Shown here in pieces: positions 8,518 through 18,206 of a DNA stretch of 64,000 nucleotides. The translations under genes were made by a program, and so were the position numbers. The stretch is from Pseudomarimonas salicorniae. GTDB lineage: Bacteria; Pseudomonadota; Gammaproteobacteria; Xanthomonadales; Xanthomonadaceae. Position 1 is the first letter of the stretch. Each line of letters opens with the position of its first letter. Under the pieces are notes generated by a model. The model had not been told where the DNA came from. It saw nothing but the letters and a program-made list of their open reading frames with translations, and searched no databases. The DNA lies in NCBI RefSeq assembly GCF_023156535.1, contig NZ_JALNMH010000003.1:285861-349860 (forward strand), given 5' to 3'.

Positions 8518-9132
8518 TCAGAACCAGCCCCAGGCCAGGTCCTCGAATTGGGCCTCCCAGTCGGCGCCGGTTTCGGCGCCGCGCCCGAGGGCGATGACTA
8601 CGCCGCTTCGGCCGGCGATCACCGGGTGTCCCGGATGGTCCCGCACGCTGGCTGACTGCCCGGGCAGCGGCTGACCACGGTCATCGGCCAACCAGAATCC
8701 GCACCAGCCATCGTCGCGGACGTGCAGGTGGACGCGGTAGTCGACCTCGTCCCGCAGTCCCTCGTCGAGCAGCCGCGCCTCGCGAAACAGGAAGTTTCCG
8801 CCGGGCCAGAAGCTCTCGATCTGGGCACCGCGGGCGCCGCCGAAGCGGTCCCCGGGGGCGCCGGGGAAGCTGGCCGGTCGCAGGGCCTGCGAGGTGTCGC
8901 CCCAGGTCAGGCCACGGCCCGAGATGGTCCGCGGTACGCCCTCGGCGTCGCGCCCCAGTTCGGCGCGCAGGACAACGGCGAAATGCGAGGCAGGCGAAGC
9001 GGCCTGCATGCCCTCGCTGCGGAAGCGGAAGCAGAGCCACTGGGTGGTCGCGCCATCCGGCCGTGCGACCTCCGGCACCTCGAAGAAGTGCCGGCTGGCC
9101 TCGTGGTCGCGGCGGAAGACGAATCGGGCCAT
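8518..9132 (-). CDS. conserved hypothetical protein, possibly jelly-roll fold
   Basis: 204 residues, no signal peptide or membrane helix. I do not recognise a family with confidence. The pattern of aromatic- and Gly-rich strands, with DDGWCGFWLADD and a C-terminal WEAQFEDLAWGWF, is reminiscent of concanavalin-like beta-sandwich domains, but this is only an impression. It begins 19 bp after the FKBP isomerase gene on the same strand and is probably co-transcribed with it. Codon use matches the neighbours, so it is likely a real gene. Confidence 0.6.
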   Translation of the reverse strand: MARFVFRRDHEASRHFFEVPEVARPDGATTQWLCFRFRSEGMQAASPASHFAVVLRAELGRDAEGVPRTISGRGLTWGDTSQALRPASFPGAPGDRFGGARGAQIESFWPGGNFLFREARLLDEGLRDEVDYRVHLHVRDDGWCGFWLADDRGQPLPGQSASVRDHPGHPVIAGRSGVVIALGRGAETGADWEAQFEDLAWGWF

Positions 9133-9151
9133 TGCCGCCGCAGGAAAGGGA

Positions 9152-9634
9152 TCAGTGCTGGTGGCCGCCCGGACCGTGGATATGGCCGTGAGCGATCTCC
9201 TCCTCGCTGGCCTCGCGCACCTCGACCACCTCGATGGCGAAGTTCAGGTTCTGGCCGGCCAGCGGATGGTTGCCATCGACGGTCACCTGGTCATCGCTGA
9301 CCTCGGTCACGGTCACCGACATCACGCCCTGCGGGCCGCGGGCCTGGAACTGCATGCCGACCTCGATGCTGTCGACGCCCTGGAAGGCCGAGCGCGGCAC
9401 GGCCTGGATCATGCCCTCGTGGCGCTCCCCATACCCCTCGGACGGCTCGACCTTGACCTCGAAGCGCTCGCCGGGCTTGCGACCAGCCATGGCGTTCTCG
9501 AGGCCGGGAACGATGGTGCCGGAACCATGCAGGTAGGCCAGCGGCTCGCGACCGCTGGAGGTGTCGATGACCTCGCCGGCGTCGTTGGTCAGCGTGTAGT
9601 GGAAGGAAACAGCGGTATTCTCGGCGATCTGCAT
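9152..9634 (-). CDS. FKBP-type peptidyl-prolyl isomerase (SlyD-like)
   Basis: 160 residues from the ATG at 9634, chosen because MQIAENTAVSFHYTL is the conserved SlyD/FkpB start and a GAGGG site precedes it; the frame stays open upstream but without homology. FKBP half-domains flank an inserted IF/flap domain (about residues 68-125), and GSGTIVPGLENA marks the active-site wall. The short His-rich tail (HGHIHGPGGHQH) could bind metals, as in SlyD. It should be a cytoplasmic folding catalyst and chaperone. Divergent from the aldehyde dehydrogenase gene. Confidence 0.92.
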   Translation of the reverse strand: MQIAENTAVSFHYTLTNDAGEVIDTSSGREPLAYLHGSGTIVPGLENAMAGRKPGERFEVKVEPSEGYGERHEGMIQAVPRSAFQGVDSIEVGMQFQARGPQGVMSVTVTEVSDDQVTVDGNHPLAGQNLNFAIEVVEVREASEEEIAHGHIHGPGGHQH

Positions 9635-9722
9635 GGGGTGCCCTCGATATCGAAACGGTTCCGCCCGCGGCGGATGACCGACCACCGTAGTGCATCCACG
9701 GGGCTCTGGCAAACAGCGGAAT

Positions 9723-9751
9723 CGGACTGGATGCCCGGGCTCTGCTAGAAT
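9723..9751 (+). promoter_or_regulatory. candidate extended -10 promoter for the ALDH7 gene
   Basis: TAGAAT at 9746-9751 is preceded by TGC, giving an extended -10 element; a weak -35 (CGGACT, 9723-9728) lies 17 bp upstream. The site is in the divergent gap between the FKBP and aldehyde dehydrogenase genes, 54 bp before the start codon. Confidence 0.4.
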
Positions 9752-9805
9752 TCCGGGTCTTTTTTCCGGCCGGCGGCCCCGCCCCGGCCCAGCACGGGAG
9801 AGCCC

Positions 9806-11341
9806 ATGGCGCACGCAGACCTGCTCAAGTCACTCGGACTTGGCGAGTTCAATTCCGGAACGTACCTCGGCAACGGCGAGTGGTCCAAGACCACCGACGC
9901 CGGCCTGATCGAGGCCAACAACCCCAGCTCCAACGAGGTCATCGCCAAGGTCCACGCCAGCAGCGAGGCCGACTACGAGCGGATGATGGAGCGCGCCCTG
10001 GCCGCGCAGGTCGCCTGGCGCAACCTGCCCGCGCCGCGCCGCGGCGAGGCCGTGCGCCTGTGTGGCGACGCCCTGCGCCGGCACAAGGATGCGCTCGGCA
10101 CCCTGGTCAGCCTCGAGATGGGCAAGATCAAGCCCGAGGGCGACGGCGAGGTGCAGGAGATGATCGACATCGCCGACTTCGCGGTCGGCCAGTCGCGCAT
10201 GCTCTACGGCCTGACCATGCATTCCGAACGCCCGGGCCACCGCATGTACGAGCAGTGGCACCCGATCGGCCTTGTGGGAATCATCAGCGCCTTCAATTTC
10301 CCGGTCGCGGTCTGGGCCTGGAACGCGTTCATCGCAGCGGTCTGTGGTGATGTCTCGATCTGGAAGCCCTCGCCGAAGACGCCGCTGACCGCCATCGCCT
10401 CGATGAAGATCTGCAACGAGGCCCTGCGCGAGGCCGGCTTCCCGGACATCTTCTTCCTGTTCAACGACGCCGGCACCGAGCTGGCCGCGCGCTTCGTCGA
10501 CGACACCCGCATTCCGCTGATCAGCTTCACCGGCTCGACCCGGGTCGGCCGCCAGGTCGGTGTGCAGGTCGCCAAGCGCATGGGTCGCTCCCTGCTGGAG
10601 CTGGGCGGCAACAACGCGATCATCGTCGACCAGACCGCCGACCTGAAGCTGGCCATTCCGGCCATCGTCTTCGGCGCCGTCGGCACCGCGGGCCAGCGCT
10701 GCACCACCACGCGCCGCCTGTTCGTGCACAGCTCGATGCATGACGAGCTGGTGGAGAAGCTGGTGGCCGCCTACCAGCAGGTCGAGAAGCGCATCGGCGA
10801 CCCGACCGACCCGGCCACCCTGATGGGACCGCTGACCGACCAGGCCTCGGTGCAGCGCTATCTGGCCGCGATCGAGAGCGCCAAGAAGGCCGGCGGTACC
10901 CTGCGCACCGGCGGCAAGGTGCTCGACCGCCCGGGCAACTTCGTCACCCCGGCGATCATTACCGGGGTCGGCAACGACTGTGAAGCCGTGCAGACGGAAA
11001 CTTTCGCGCCGATTCTGTATGTTATGCCCTTCGAGGAACTGGACGAGGCCATTGCGATGCAGAACGCAGTCCCGCAGGGCCTGTCCTCGGCGATCTTCAC
11101 CCTGAACGTTCGCCATGCCGAGCAGTTCCTATCGGCCTCCGGATCCGATTGCGGCATTGCCAACGTCAACATCGGCACCTCGGGCGCCGAGATCGGTGGC
11201 GCCTTCGGTGGTGAGAAGGAGACCGGCGGCGGCCGTGAGTCGGGCTCGGACGCCTGGAAGGCCTACATGCGCCGCCAGACCAACACCATCAACTACACCG
11301 ACGCGCTGCCGCTGGCCCAGGGCATCAAGTTCGACTTCTAG
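9806..11341 (+). CDS. amaB: ALDH7-type aldehyde dehydrogenase (aminoadipate semialdehyde / piperideine-6-carboxylate dehydrogenase)
   Basis: 511 residues with a GGGAG site before the ATG. It has the full aldehyde dehydrogenase fold: Rossmann segment, LLELGGNN with the general base Glu265, and [10 protein letters not shown] with catalytic Cys299. The GGNNAIIV and [11 protein letters not shown] blocks, and the [19 protein letters not shown] end, are typical of the ALDH7 (antiquitin) subfamily, which oxidises alpha-aminoadipic semialdehyde to aminoadipate in lysine catabolism. No other lysine gene is nearby, so the pathway assignment rests on subfamily alone. Confidence 0.88.
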   Translation: MAHADLLKSLGLGEFNSGTYLGNGEWSKTTDAGLIEANNPSSNEVIAKVHASSEADYERMMERALAAQVAWRNLPAPRRGEAVRLCGDALRRHKDALGTLVSLEMGKIKPEGDGEVQEMIDIADFAVGQSRMLYGLTMHSERPGHRMYEQWHPIGLVGIISAFNFPVAVWAWNAFIAAVCGDVSIWKPSPKTPLTAIASMKICNEALREAGFPDIFFLFNDAGTELAARFVDDTRIPLISFTGSTRVGRQVGVQVAKRMGRSLLELGGNNAIIVDQTADLKLAIPAIVFGAVGTAGQRCTTTRRLFVHSSMHDELVEKLVAAYQQVEKRIGDPTDPATLMGPLTDQASVQRYLAAIESAKKAGGTLRTGGKVLDRPGNFVTPAIITGVGNDCEAVQTETFAPILYVMPFEELDEAIAMQNAVPQGLSSAIFTLNVRHAEQFLSASGSDCGIANVNIGTSGAEIGGAFGGEKETGGGRESGSDAWKAYMRRQTNTINYTDALPLAQGIKFDF

Positions 11342-11349
11342 GAATCGCC

Positions 11350-11631
11350 ATGAACGCCACCCAGCGCACCAGCACCGCGGCCATCATCAGCCTTGTCTTC
11401 GGCATCGTGTCGTGGATCGCGCTGCCGCTGCTGGGCGCGCTGGTGGCCATCGTCGCGGGCCACATGGCCCGCGCCGAGATCCGCAGGGAACGGATCGACG
11501 GCGACAACCTGGCCCTGATCGGCCTGGTGCTGGGCTATCTCAACATCGGGCTGACCATCCTCCTCTTCCTTGCCGTGGTCTTCGGCGTGCTCAGCCTCGG
11601 GGTGCTGGCAGCGCTGGGCGGAGCCGGCTGA
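11350..11631 (+). CDS. small DUF4190-like membrane protein
   Basis: 93 residues with two membrane helices separated by a short basic loop (GHMARAEIRRERIDGDN). The pattern IISLVFGIVSW, then GHMARAEI and LALIGLVLGYLNI, is that of DUF4190 proteins, whose function is unknown. It starts 8 bp after the ALDH stop and ends 15 bp before pyrD, so it sits inside a tight operon. Confidence 0.82.
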   Translation: MNATQRTSTAAIISLVFGIVSWIALPLLGALVAIVAGHMARAEIRRERIDGDNLALIGLVLGYLNIGLTILLFLAVVFGVLSLGVLAALGGAG

Positions 11632-11646
11632 GATCACAGACACCCC

Positions 11647-12687
11647 GTGTATCCCCTCTTCCGACCCTTCCTCTTCTCGCTCGATCCCGAGCGTGCCCAT
11701 GCGCTTGGCCTGAAGGCCATCGACACCGCCTGGCGCCTCGGCCTGCGGCCCCTGGTCGCCCTTCAGCCCAGGCCGCTCAAGACCAAGGCGTTCGGACTCG
11801 AGTTCCCGAACCCCGTCGGCCTCGCCGCGGGTATGGACAAGAACGGCGAGTACATCGACGCCCTGGCCGCGCTCGGCTTCGGCTTCATCGAGATCGGCAC
11901 GACCACGCCGCGCCCGCAGGAGGGCAATCCGAAGCCGCGCATGTTCCGCCTGCCGCGCGCCCAGGGCGTGATCAACCGGCTCGGTTTCAACAACGCCGGC
12001 GTCGACGCGCTGGTGCGCAATGTGGAGGCAAGCCGCTTCACCGGCATCCTCGGCATCAACATCGGCAAGAACCGGGACACCAGCAACCAGAACGCAGTCA
12101 ACGACTACCTCTACTGCCTGCAGAAGGTCTACCCGCTGGCGAGCTACGTCACCATCAACATCTCCAGCCCCAACACCCAGGGGCTGCGTGACCTCCAGGG
12201 CGAGGACGCGCTGCGACGGCTTCTCGGCCGCCTGCGCGACGCTCAGGAGACGCTCGGCTCGCGCACCGGCACGCGCAAGCCGATGCTGGTGAAGATCGCA
12301 CCCGATCTCGACGACGGCGCCATCGACAACATCGCCAAGGTATTGACCGAGGCGAAGGTCGACGGGGTCATCGCCACCAACACCACGGTGAGCCGAACCG
12401 AGGTCGAAGGCCAGCCACACGCCAGCGAGGAAGGCGGGCTATCCGGCAAGCCGCTCTACGGCCACAGCACCTACGTGCTGCGTCGCCTGCGCGCGCACCT
12501 GCCGAAGTCGATGCCGGTGATAGGCGTCGGCGGCATCCTGAGCGGTGCCGACGCGGCCGGAAAGATTGCCGCGGGAGCAACCCTGGTGCAGATGTATACC
12601 GGCCTGATCTACCGCGGCCCGGACCTGGTCCGCGAGTCCGTCGATGCCATCCGCCGCCGCCGCGAGGCGCCCAGCAGCACCGGGTGA
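11647..12687 (+). CDS. pyrD: dihydroorotate dehydrogenase, quinone-dependent (class 2)
   Basis: 346 residues with a GTG start. The N-terminal membrane-associating helix ([18 protein letters not shown]) is the mark of class 2 enzymes. [38 protein letters not shown] and [14 protein letters not shown], which carries the catalytic Ser, form the FMN and orotate sites of the TIM barrel. It oxidises dihydroorotate to orotate with ubiquinone at the inner membrane in pyrimidine synthesis. Length is normal. Confidence 0.96.
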   Translation: MYPLFRPFLFSLDPERAHALGLKAIDTAWRLGLRPLVALQPRPLKTKAFGLEFPNPVGLAAGMDKNGEYIDALAALGFGFIEIGTTTPRPQEGNPKPRMFRLPRAQGVINRLGFNNAGVDALVRNVEASRFTGILGINIGKNRDTSNQNAVNDYLYCLQKVYPLASYVTINISSPNTQGLRDLQGEDALRRLLGRLRDAQETLGSRTGTRKPMLVKIAPDLDDGAIDNIAKVLTEAKVDGVIATNTTVSRTEVEGQPHASEEGGLSGKPLYGHSTYVLRRLRAHLPKSMPVIGVGGILSGADAAGKIAAGATLVQMYTGLIYRGPDLVRESVDAIRRRREAPSSTG

Positions 12688-12745
12688 CCCTCGTCGCCCT
12701 GGCCCGCCTCCGAAGCGCGGCGCCCTTGAACCTACAGATTCACTG

Positions 12746-13810
12746 ATGCAGCCGCCGATGGATTCCCTGCCCGAGATGAGCGGCTACCTGCTCCGCGAGA
12801 ATGCCCCGCTTCAGGCGCGCAACACCTTCGGCGTGCCGGCCACCGCCGACCTGCTCGCCGAGGTGCGCAGCCTGGAAGGCCTGCAGCAGCTGCTCGATGC
12901 GCCCTTCGTGCAGGGCCTGCCGATGCTGGTGCTCGGCGAGGGCAGCAACCTGCTGCTGGTCGGCCGGGTGCCGGGCCTGGTGCTGAGCCTTGGATTGCCC
13001 GGGCTGAAGGTGATCGACGAGGACGCCGGACGCGTTCGCGTGCTGGCCGAGGCCGGCGAGCGCTGGGACGACCTGGTCCGATGGAGCGTCGGCCGGGGCC
13101 TGCACGGCCTGGAGAACATGGCCCTGATCCCGGGTTCGGTGGGCGCCTGCCCGATCCAGAACATCGGTGCCTACGGGGCCGATGTCTCGCAGACACTGGC
13201 CTGGGTCGAGGCCTGGGACCTCGATACCCGGCGACTGCGCCGACTCGACCGGACCGAGTGCGCCTTCGGCTATCGCGACTCGCGGTTCAAGCGCGAATCC
13301 GGACGCTGGATCATCCTGCGCGTTGCCTTCGACCTGCAGCGCGAGGCGCCGCTGCGCCTCGACTATCCCGGCGTGCGGGAAGAGCTGGCGGTGATCGGCG
13401 TCGATCCGCCGCGACCGCTGCACGTGGCCGAGGCCATCTCGCGCATCCGCGCGCGCAAGCTGCCCCTGCCCGCCCTGCTCGGCAACGCCGGCAGCTTCTT
13501 CAAGAATCCCGAGATCCCCGGCGCGCGGATCGAGGCGATGCTGGAGCGGCATCCCGGCATGCCGAACTGGCCGGCCGCCGAGGGCCAGGTCAAGCTATCC
13601 GCTGGCTGGCTGATCGAGCAGGCCGGCTGGCGCGGATTCCGAGAGGGCGATGCCGGGGTCGCCGAGCAGCACGCCCTGGTCCTGGTCAACCACGGCCGCG
13701 CCGATGGCGCGCAGATCCTCGAGCTCGCCCGGCGCATCGCGGCCTCGGTGCGCGAGCGCTTCGGGGTCGATCTCGAGCCCGAGCCACGCCTGGTGGGCGC
13801 CAGCTGGTGA
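12746..13810 (+). CDS. murB: UDP-N-acetylenolpyruvoylglucosamine reductase
   Basis: 354 residues from the ATG at 12746; the frame extends 34 codons upstream into the end of pyrD but without homology, and a start at 12758 is also possible. NTFGVPA, LGEGSNLL, GSVGACPIQNIGAYG (FAD site) and GNAGSFFKNP (the Ser that protonates the enol) identify MurB; the long C-terminal part marks the type I (E. coli-like) enzyme. It makes UDP-MurNAc for peptidoglycan, in the cytoplasm. Its stop overlaps the next gene by GTGA. Confidence 0.95.
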   Translation: MQPPMDSLPEMSGYLLRENAPLQARNTFGVPATADLLAEVRSLEGLQQLLDAPFVQGLPMLVLGEGSNLLLVGRVPGLVLSLGLPGLKVIDEDAGRVRVLAEAGERWDDLVRWSVGRGLHGLENMALIPGSVGACPIQNIGAYGADVSQTLAWVEAWDLDTRRLRRLDRTECAFGYRDSRFKRESGRWIILRVAFDLQREAPLRLDYPGVREELAVIGVDPPRPLHVAEAISRIRARKLPLPALLGNAGSFFKNPEIPGARIEAMLERHPGMPNWPAAEGQVKLSAGWLIEQAGWRGFREGDAGVAEQHALVLVNHGRADGAQILELARRIAASVRERFGVDLEPEPRLVGASW

Positions 13811-14721
13811 ACCCGGCCGGGGAAGGCCAGCTACTGACCACCCGGGCCGCCCTGCTGATGGTCGGAGCCGCCCTGCTGTTCGGAGCCATGGTGATTACCA
13901 TCCGCCTGGCCTCCCACCACATGCATCCGTTCGAGGTGGCCTTCATGCGCAACCTGTTCGGCCTGCTGTTCGCCCTGCCCCTGCTGGCCCGGGCCGGCCT
14001 CGGCCTGCTCCGCACCGACAAGCTCTCGCTGTACTTCCTGCGCTGCGGCATCGGCATCGTCTCGATGCTGTGCGGCTTCTGGGCGATTGCCCACCTGCCG
14101 CTGGCCCAGGCCGTGGCGATCTCCTACTCGACGCCGATCTTCATCACGATCGGCGCGGTGCTGGTGCTTGGCGAGGTGGTCCGGGCGCGGCGCTGGACCG
14201 CAGTGGCGCTCGGCTTCATCGGCGTGATGGTCATCGTGCGTCCCGGCGCCGAGGGATTCAGCTACGCCAGCCTCGTTGCGCTCACCGCGGCGATTGCCAG
14301 CGGCATGGTGGCGATCAGCATCAAGATCCTCTCGCGCACCGAACCGGCCGACGCCATCGTCCTGTTCACCACCCTGATCTGGGTGCCGCTGTCTTTCGTC
14401 CCGGCCCTGTTCGTGTGGGTCTGGCCTTCACCCGCAGGCTGGATGTGGGGGGCCCTGTCGGGTCTGTTCGGCACCGCCGCCCACTGGTTCTGGACCCGCG
14501 CGCTGCGCGCGGGCGACGCCTCCGCACTGACCCCGATCAGCTTTCTGCAGCTGCCGGTGGTGGCGGTGCTGGCCTGGTGGCTGTTCGCCGAAACGCCCGA
14601 CGTGTTCACCCTGGCGGGGTCGGCGGTGATCTTCATCAGCACCGCCTATATCGCAAGGCGCGAGGCCGTTCTCGCCAAACGCGCCCTGCACGCCGCCCAG
14701 GCGCCGACGCCCCCGCGGTAG
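13807..14721 (+). CDS. EamA/DMT-family permease
   Basis: 304 residues from a GTG that overlaps the murB stop codon; the open frame extends far upstream inside murB, but only from here is the sequence a transporter. Ten hydrophobic helices fall in two EamA repeats, each opening with small-residue and Pro-containing helices (GAALLFGAMVITIRLAS; ALTAAIASGMVAISIKIL). The family exports metabolites or amino acids across the inner membrane; the substrate is not predictable. Coupling to murB is probably positional. REP island 2 follows. Confidence 0.88.
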   Translation: MNPAGEGQLLTTRAALLMVGAALLFGAMVITIRLASHHMHPFEVAFMRNLFGLLFALPLLARAGLGLLRTDKLSLYFLRCGIGIVSMLCGFWAIAHLPLAQAVAISYSTPIFITIGAVLVLGEVVRARRWTAVALGFIGVMVIVRPGAEGFSYASLVALTAAIASGMVAISIKILSRTEPADAIVLFTTLIWVPLSFVPALFVWVWPSPAGWMWGALSGLFGTAAHWFWTRALRAGDASALTPISFLQLPVVAVLAWWLFAETPDVFTLAGSAVIFISTAYIARREAVLAKRALHAAQAPTPPR

Positions 14722-14742
14722 GCGCGGCGCGAGGTCTGCTTC

Positions 14743-15116
14743 GGGCGCGAACCGGACATTCATAGGGTGCGGCTTGCCGCACCGGGCGTACCGTCCGAAC
14801 GCCCATATCTGTGCGCCAAGGCACCCCCTATAGGCCTTCGCCGACCCCCAACGGTGCCCGACTGTGGGAGTGCCCTTGGGCGCGACCGCGGCGCTACAGA
14901 TTCACCTCAGACCGCGGCCAGAGCGGAACCCCGCGGTCGCGCCCAAGGGCACTCCCACAATTTGACTGCGGCAAGGCCTGCTTTGCGGCGCAAACCGGAC
15001 CTTGCAGCACCGTTGCGTGTAGGAGCAAGCTTGCTGGCGATCGTCCCGTCCGGGGCGCCTATCGCCAGCAAGCTGGCTCCTACATTTGGGATCTGCGGAA
15101 GGTCTGCTTTGCGCCC
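14743..15116. repeat. compound REP island 2 (inverted relative of island 1)
   Basis: The 420-bp gap 14722-15141 contains family C ends (14761-14834), family B ends (from 14864, ending at 14958) and family A ends (15019-15041 and 15061-15083). Order and flanks are those of island 1 read in reverse, including the outer GGGCGCGA...GGACATT segment, and length is 374 versus 375 bp. The loops inside pairs B and A are inverted relative to island 1. It lies between the ends of two convergent genes. Confidence 0.9.
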
Positions 15117-15141
15117 TATCCGGCCTCCGCCACGCCTCTGC

Positions 15142-16392
15142 TCAGGCAGCGTCGGAGCGGCCGAAGCGGCGTTCGACGTAGTCGTCGATGATCTGCACGA
15201 ACTCGCGGGCGATGTGCTCACCGCGCAGGGTCATGGCCTTGCTGCCGTCGATGAACACCGGGGCGGCCGGCGCTTCGCCGGTGCCGGGCAGGGAGATGCC
15301 GATGTTGGCGTGCTTGCTTTCACCCGGGCCATTGACCACGCAGCCCATCACGGCGAGCGTCAGGCTCTCGGCGCCGGGGTGCGAGATGCGCCAGGTCGGC
15401 ATGCGCGCGCGAACGTGCTCCTGGACGGTCTGCGCCAGCTCCTGAAAGAAGCTGCTGGTGGTGCGGCCGCAGCCGGGACAGGCGGTGACCATCGGGGTGA
15501 AGGCGCGCAGGCCCATGGTCTGCAGCAGCTCCTGGGCGACGATGACCTCCTGGGTGCGCGATGCGCCGGGTTCCGGGGTCAGCGAGATGCGGATCGTGTC
15601 GCCGATCCCTTCCTGCAGCAGGACCGCCAGCGCCGCGGCCGAGGCCACCATGCCCTTGCTGCCCATTCCCGCCTCGGTCAGTCCAAGGTGCAGGGCGCAG
15701 TCGCTGCGCCGGGCCAGCTCGCGGTAGACCGCGATCAGCTCCTGCACGCCGCTGACCTTGGCCGAAAGCACGATGCGCTCGGCCGGCAGGCCGATGTCCA
15801 TCGCCTTGGCCGCGGAATCGACGGCCGAGCGGACCAGAGCCTCGCGCATCACCGCGCCAGCGTCCCAGGGTTCGGCACGGGCGGCGTTCTCATCCATCAG
15901 GGCCTGGGCGAGGCTCTGGTCAAGGGAGCCCCAGTTGACGCCGATTCGCACCGGTTTGTCCCAGCGCAGCGCGGTCTCGATCATGCTGGCGAACTGCAGA
16001 TCCTTCTTCTTTCCGAAGCCCACGTTTCCCGGGTTGATCCGGTACTTGGCCAGCGCTTCGGCGCAGCCGGGCTCGTCGGCCAGAAGCTGGTGGCCGTTGT
16101 AGTGGAAGTCACCGATCAGCGGCACCGAGACGCCCATCATGGCCAACCGGTCGCGGATCCGCGGCACGGCGGCGGCAGCCTCCCGCGTATTGACCGTGAT
16201 CCGCACCAGCTCGGAACCGGCACGGGCCAGTTCGCTGATCTGCTTCGTGGTCGACTGCACATCGGCCGTGTCGGTATTGGTCATCGACTGGACCACGACC
16301 GGCGCACCGCCGCCCATGGTCACCCCGCCGATGCGGACCTGGCGCGTGCCGTGCCTGGGCTGGGTGCCGAGCGCAGAGGGTGTCGGGCTCAC
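15142..16392 (-). CDS. ispG: 4-hydroxy-3-methylbut-2-enyl diphosphate synthase (flavodoxin type)
   Basis: 416 residues with a GTG start. [16 protein letters not shown] opens the TIM barrel; [19 protein letters not shown] and GVNWGSLD follow. CPGCGRT and [10 protein letters not shown] hold the three cysteines and the Glu that bind the [4Fe-4S] cluster. It converts MEcPP to HMBPP in the MEP isoprenoid pathway. The start overlaps the stop of the upstream PilZ-like gene (GTGA), so translation of the two is probably coupled. Confidence 0.96.
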   Translation of the reverse strand: MSPTPSALGTQPRHGTRQVRIGGVTMGGGAPVVVQSMTNTDTADVQSTTKQISELARAGSELVRITVNTREAAAAVPRIRDRLAMMGVSVPLIGDFHYNGHQLLADEPGCAEALAKYRINPGNVGFGKKKDLQFASMIETALRWDKPVRIGVNWGSLDQSLAQALMDENAARAEPWDAGAVMREALVRSAVDSAAKAMDIGLPAERIVLSAKVSGVQELIAVYRELARRSDCALHLGLTEAGMGSKGMVASAAALAVLLQEGIGDTIRISLTPEPGASRTQEVIVAQELLQTMGLRAFTPMVTACPGCGRTTSSFFQELAQTVQEHVRARMPTWRISHPGAESLTLAVMGCVVNGPGESKHANIGISLPGTGEAPAAPVFIDGSKAMTLRGEHIAREFVQIIDDYVERRFGRSDAA

Positions 16393-18089
16393 GCCGCACC
16401 TCCGCTGCGCTGGGCGGTCAGGAGCACATAGTCGCCCGCATTCTCGGCGACGGTGGGGGATTCGGCCATCTCTCGCATGCTCACCGGTTCGTCGAGGTCG
16501 CTCATGTCGGGCACGCGCAGCACCTCGATCTGCTGCGCACCGGCCTCAATCGTGCCGGCGGCCGAGAAGTGCAGCGCACCGTTGGCCTCGCCGTGCACCG
16601 GCTGGTACTCGATACCGCGAAGCGGCAGCCGCCCCTCGCCGTCGAGCAAGCGCAGGGCGACCGGACGCACGCGACGCGAAAGGAGCTGGACGCCGGCATC
16701 GACGCAGCCGTCGGCGTCGTAGCGCAGCCAGCGGATCACCCCGAGCAGCCACTGCCGCTCTTCGCCTTCTTCCGGCACCGAAAGGCCGATCAGCTCGCCC
16801 ACCCGCGCCTTGACGCCCTCCTCGGCTTCCCAGTGCAGGTGGTAGCCACCCAGACTCTGGTCGGCGACCACCGCGGACTGCAGCGGGATCCGGCCAGCGT
16901 CGACCGCGGCATGCGCCCAGACGGCGCGCTGCGGCGCCTTGCTGTCGGGCGCTGATTCCTCGCTGTCGCCTGCCTGCCGCAGAAAGGTATCGAAATCGAC
17001 CAGGCCCGCCAGGTGGAAGTGCAGACCCGACAGGCCGATCGCCGTGTCGAGCTGGTGCTGGGCGGCCAGTCGGGTGTTGCGCCGGGACTGGCTGCGCCCC
17101 CAGCCGCCACGCAGGCGCGACAGCAACTCAGCCGGCATGGACCTGGGCTTGCCATCGCTGCCCCGGATCTCCACCTGATCGCCTTGCGCCCCGGCGAGGG
17201 CGGCGTCGATCTGTTCGCGCAGCGTCGCGACGCTGATCCAGAGCCGGGCGGTGTCGTCATCCTCACGCTCGCTGGCGATGTAGCCCGGGCCGCGATCGCT
17301 GTCCAGCGGAACGGCCAGGTCATCCTCCTGCTCGCGCTTCTCGGTGATCGAAACATGACCCGCGAGCTGGGGACCGAGCTCGGCCAATTCGCCCTGCTCG
17401 CGCTGCGAGAAGCGATACGGATTGGACACTGCGATCAGGAGCGCATGAGCGTAGATCGATCTCGGGCTCAGCGCCTGTTTCGCGCCAGCGTCGTCGACCG
17501 CCTTGTCCTGCAGTCGCACCGACTGCGCGAACGCGTAGAGGCGATGCAGCTGCAGCCAGATTCCCGGTGGCGGCTGACGATAGACGAAGTACGCGTGGGC
17601 CAGGCAGCGCGCCGTGTGGAAGAGGGCACGTTCTAGGGCAAGCGCCACGTTTCCACCGCGCAGCAGCGGCACCTTGCCGGCCGGCGCGCAGTACTCGACC
17701 AGGGCAAGCCGGTATCCGAGGGCAGTCTCGTGTTCAATCAGCTGCAGCCGGTCGAACAGCCGCGCCTTCGGCGGCGGCAGCGGAATCGGGCTGCTCTGGC
17801 ACTGTTTGAGCAGGGTCTGCATAACCTCGAGCAACATCGGCCGGAGGATTTCCATCACCGCCAGACGCTGGCCGCCATCGAGTCGCTGGCCGCGCAGGTT
17901 CACCAGCGCCTTCTCCAGCATGTCCCCGGTCACCGCCTGGTTGGCCCTCGGCAGCGCATTGACCCAGGCCGAGGCGCGTCGCGGATCGGCGGGGAAACTG
18001 TCCGCGCCGGGCGCCGAGCGCGGAGCAAGTCCGTCGAGGAGATCGCTGTATGGCTGGCTCATTGGGGGAAGTCCGGTAGCAACCCGCAT
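16389..18089 (-). CDS. large conserved protein with PilZ-like C-terminal region
   Basis: 566 residues, no signal peptide or membrane helix; the start could also be the ATG at 18062. The first ~430 residues are helix-rich and not recognised. Near the C-terminus [10 protein letters not shown] followed by [19 protein letters not shown] matches the strand pattern often seen in PilZ-domain proteins, which bind c-di-GMP; a canonical RxxxR...DxSxxG pair is not obvious, so ligand binding is doubtful. It precedes and overlaps ispG, and is divergent from the redox cluster that starts at 18207. Confidence 0.6.
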   Translation of the reverse strand: MRVATGLPPMSQPYSDLLDGLAPRSAPGADSFPADPRRASAWVNALPRANQAVTGDMLEKALVNLRGQRLDGGQRLAVMEILRPMLLEVMQTLLKQCQSSPIPLPPPKARLFDRLQLIEHETALGYRLALVEYCAPAGKVPLLRGGNVALALERALFHTARCLAHAYFVYRQPPPGIWLQLHRLYAFAQSVRLQDKAVDDAGAKQALSPRSIYAHALLIAVSNPYRFSQREQGELAELGPQLAGHVSITEKREQEDDLAVPLDSDRGPGYIASEREDDDTARLWISVATLREQIDAALAGAQGDQVEIRGSDGKPRSMPAELLSRLRGGWGRSQSRRNTRLAAQHQLDTAIGLSGLHFHLAGLVDFDTFLRQAGDSEESAPDSKAPQRAVWAHAAVDAGRIPLQSAVVADQSLGGYHLHWEAEEGVKARVGELIGLSVPEEGEERQWLLGVIRWLRYDADGCVDAGVQLLSRRVRPVALRLLDGEGRLPLRGIEYQPVHGEANGALHFSAAGTIEAGAQQIEVLRVPDMSDLDEPVSMREMAESPTVAENAGDYVLLTAQRSGGAA

Positions 18090-18206
18090 AGCTTAAGCGT
18101 TGTGCGGTGAACAGCGTAATGCCGGCAGCCGCTTCGACCCCGCGGGTGAAATGCCCTTCGCTAGGCTGATATGATCGGGACGGGGCTCAGCGCTGGGGGG
18201 CGCAGC

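Noticed and set aside
8061..8674. Short open frames in REP island 1 on both strands
   Set aside because: They are read-throughs of the palindromes; the same frames do not persist in island 2.
18147..18175. Promoter with TATGAT -10 (18170-18175) for the redox cluster
   Set aside because: The -10 hexamer is good but no -35 is recognisable at 16-18 bp, so it is used only as support for the 18207 start.
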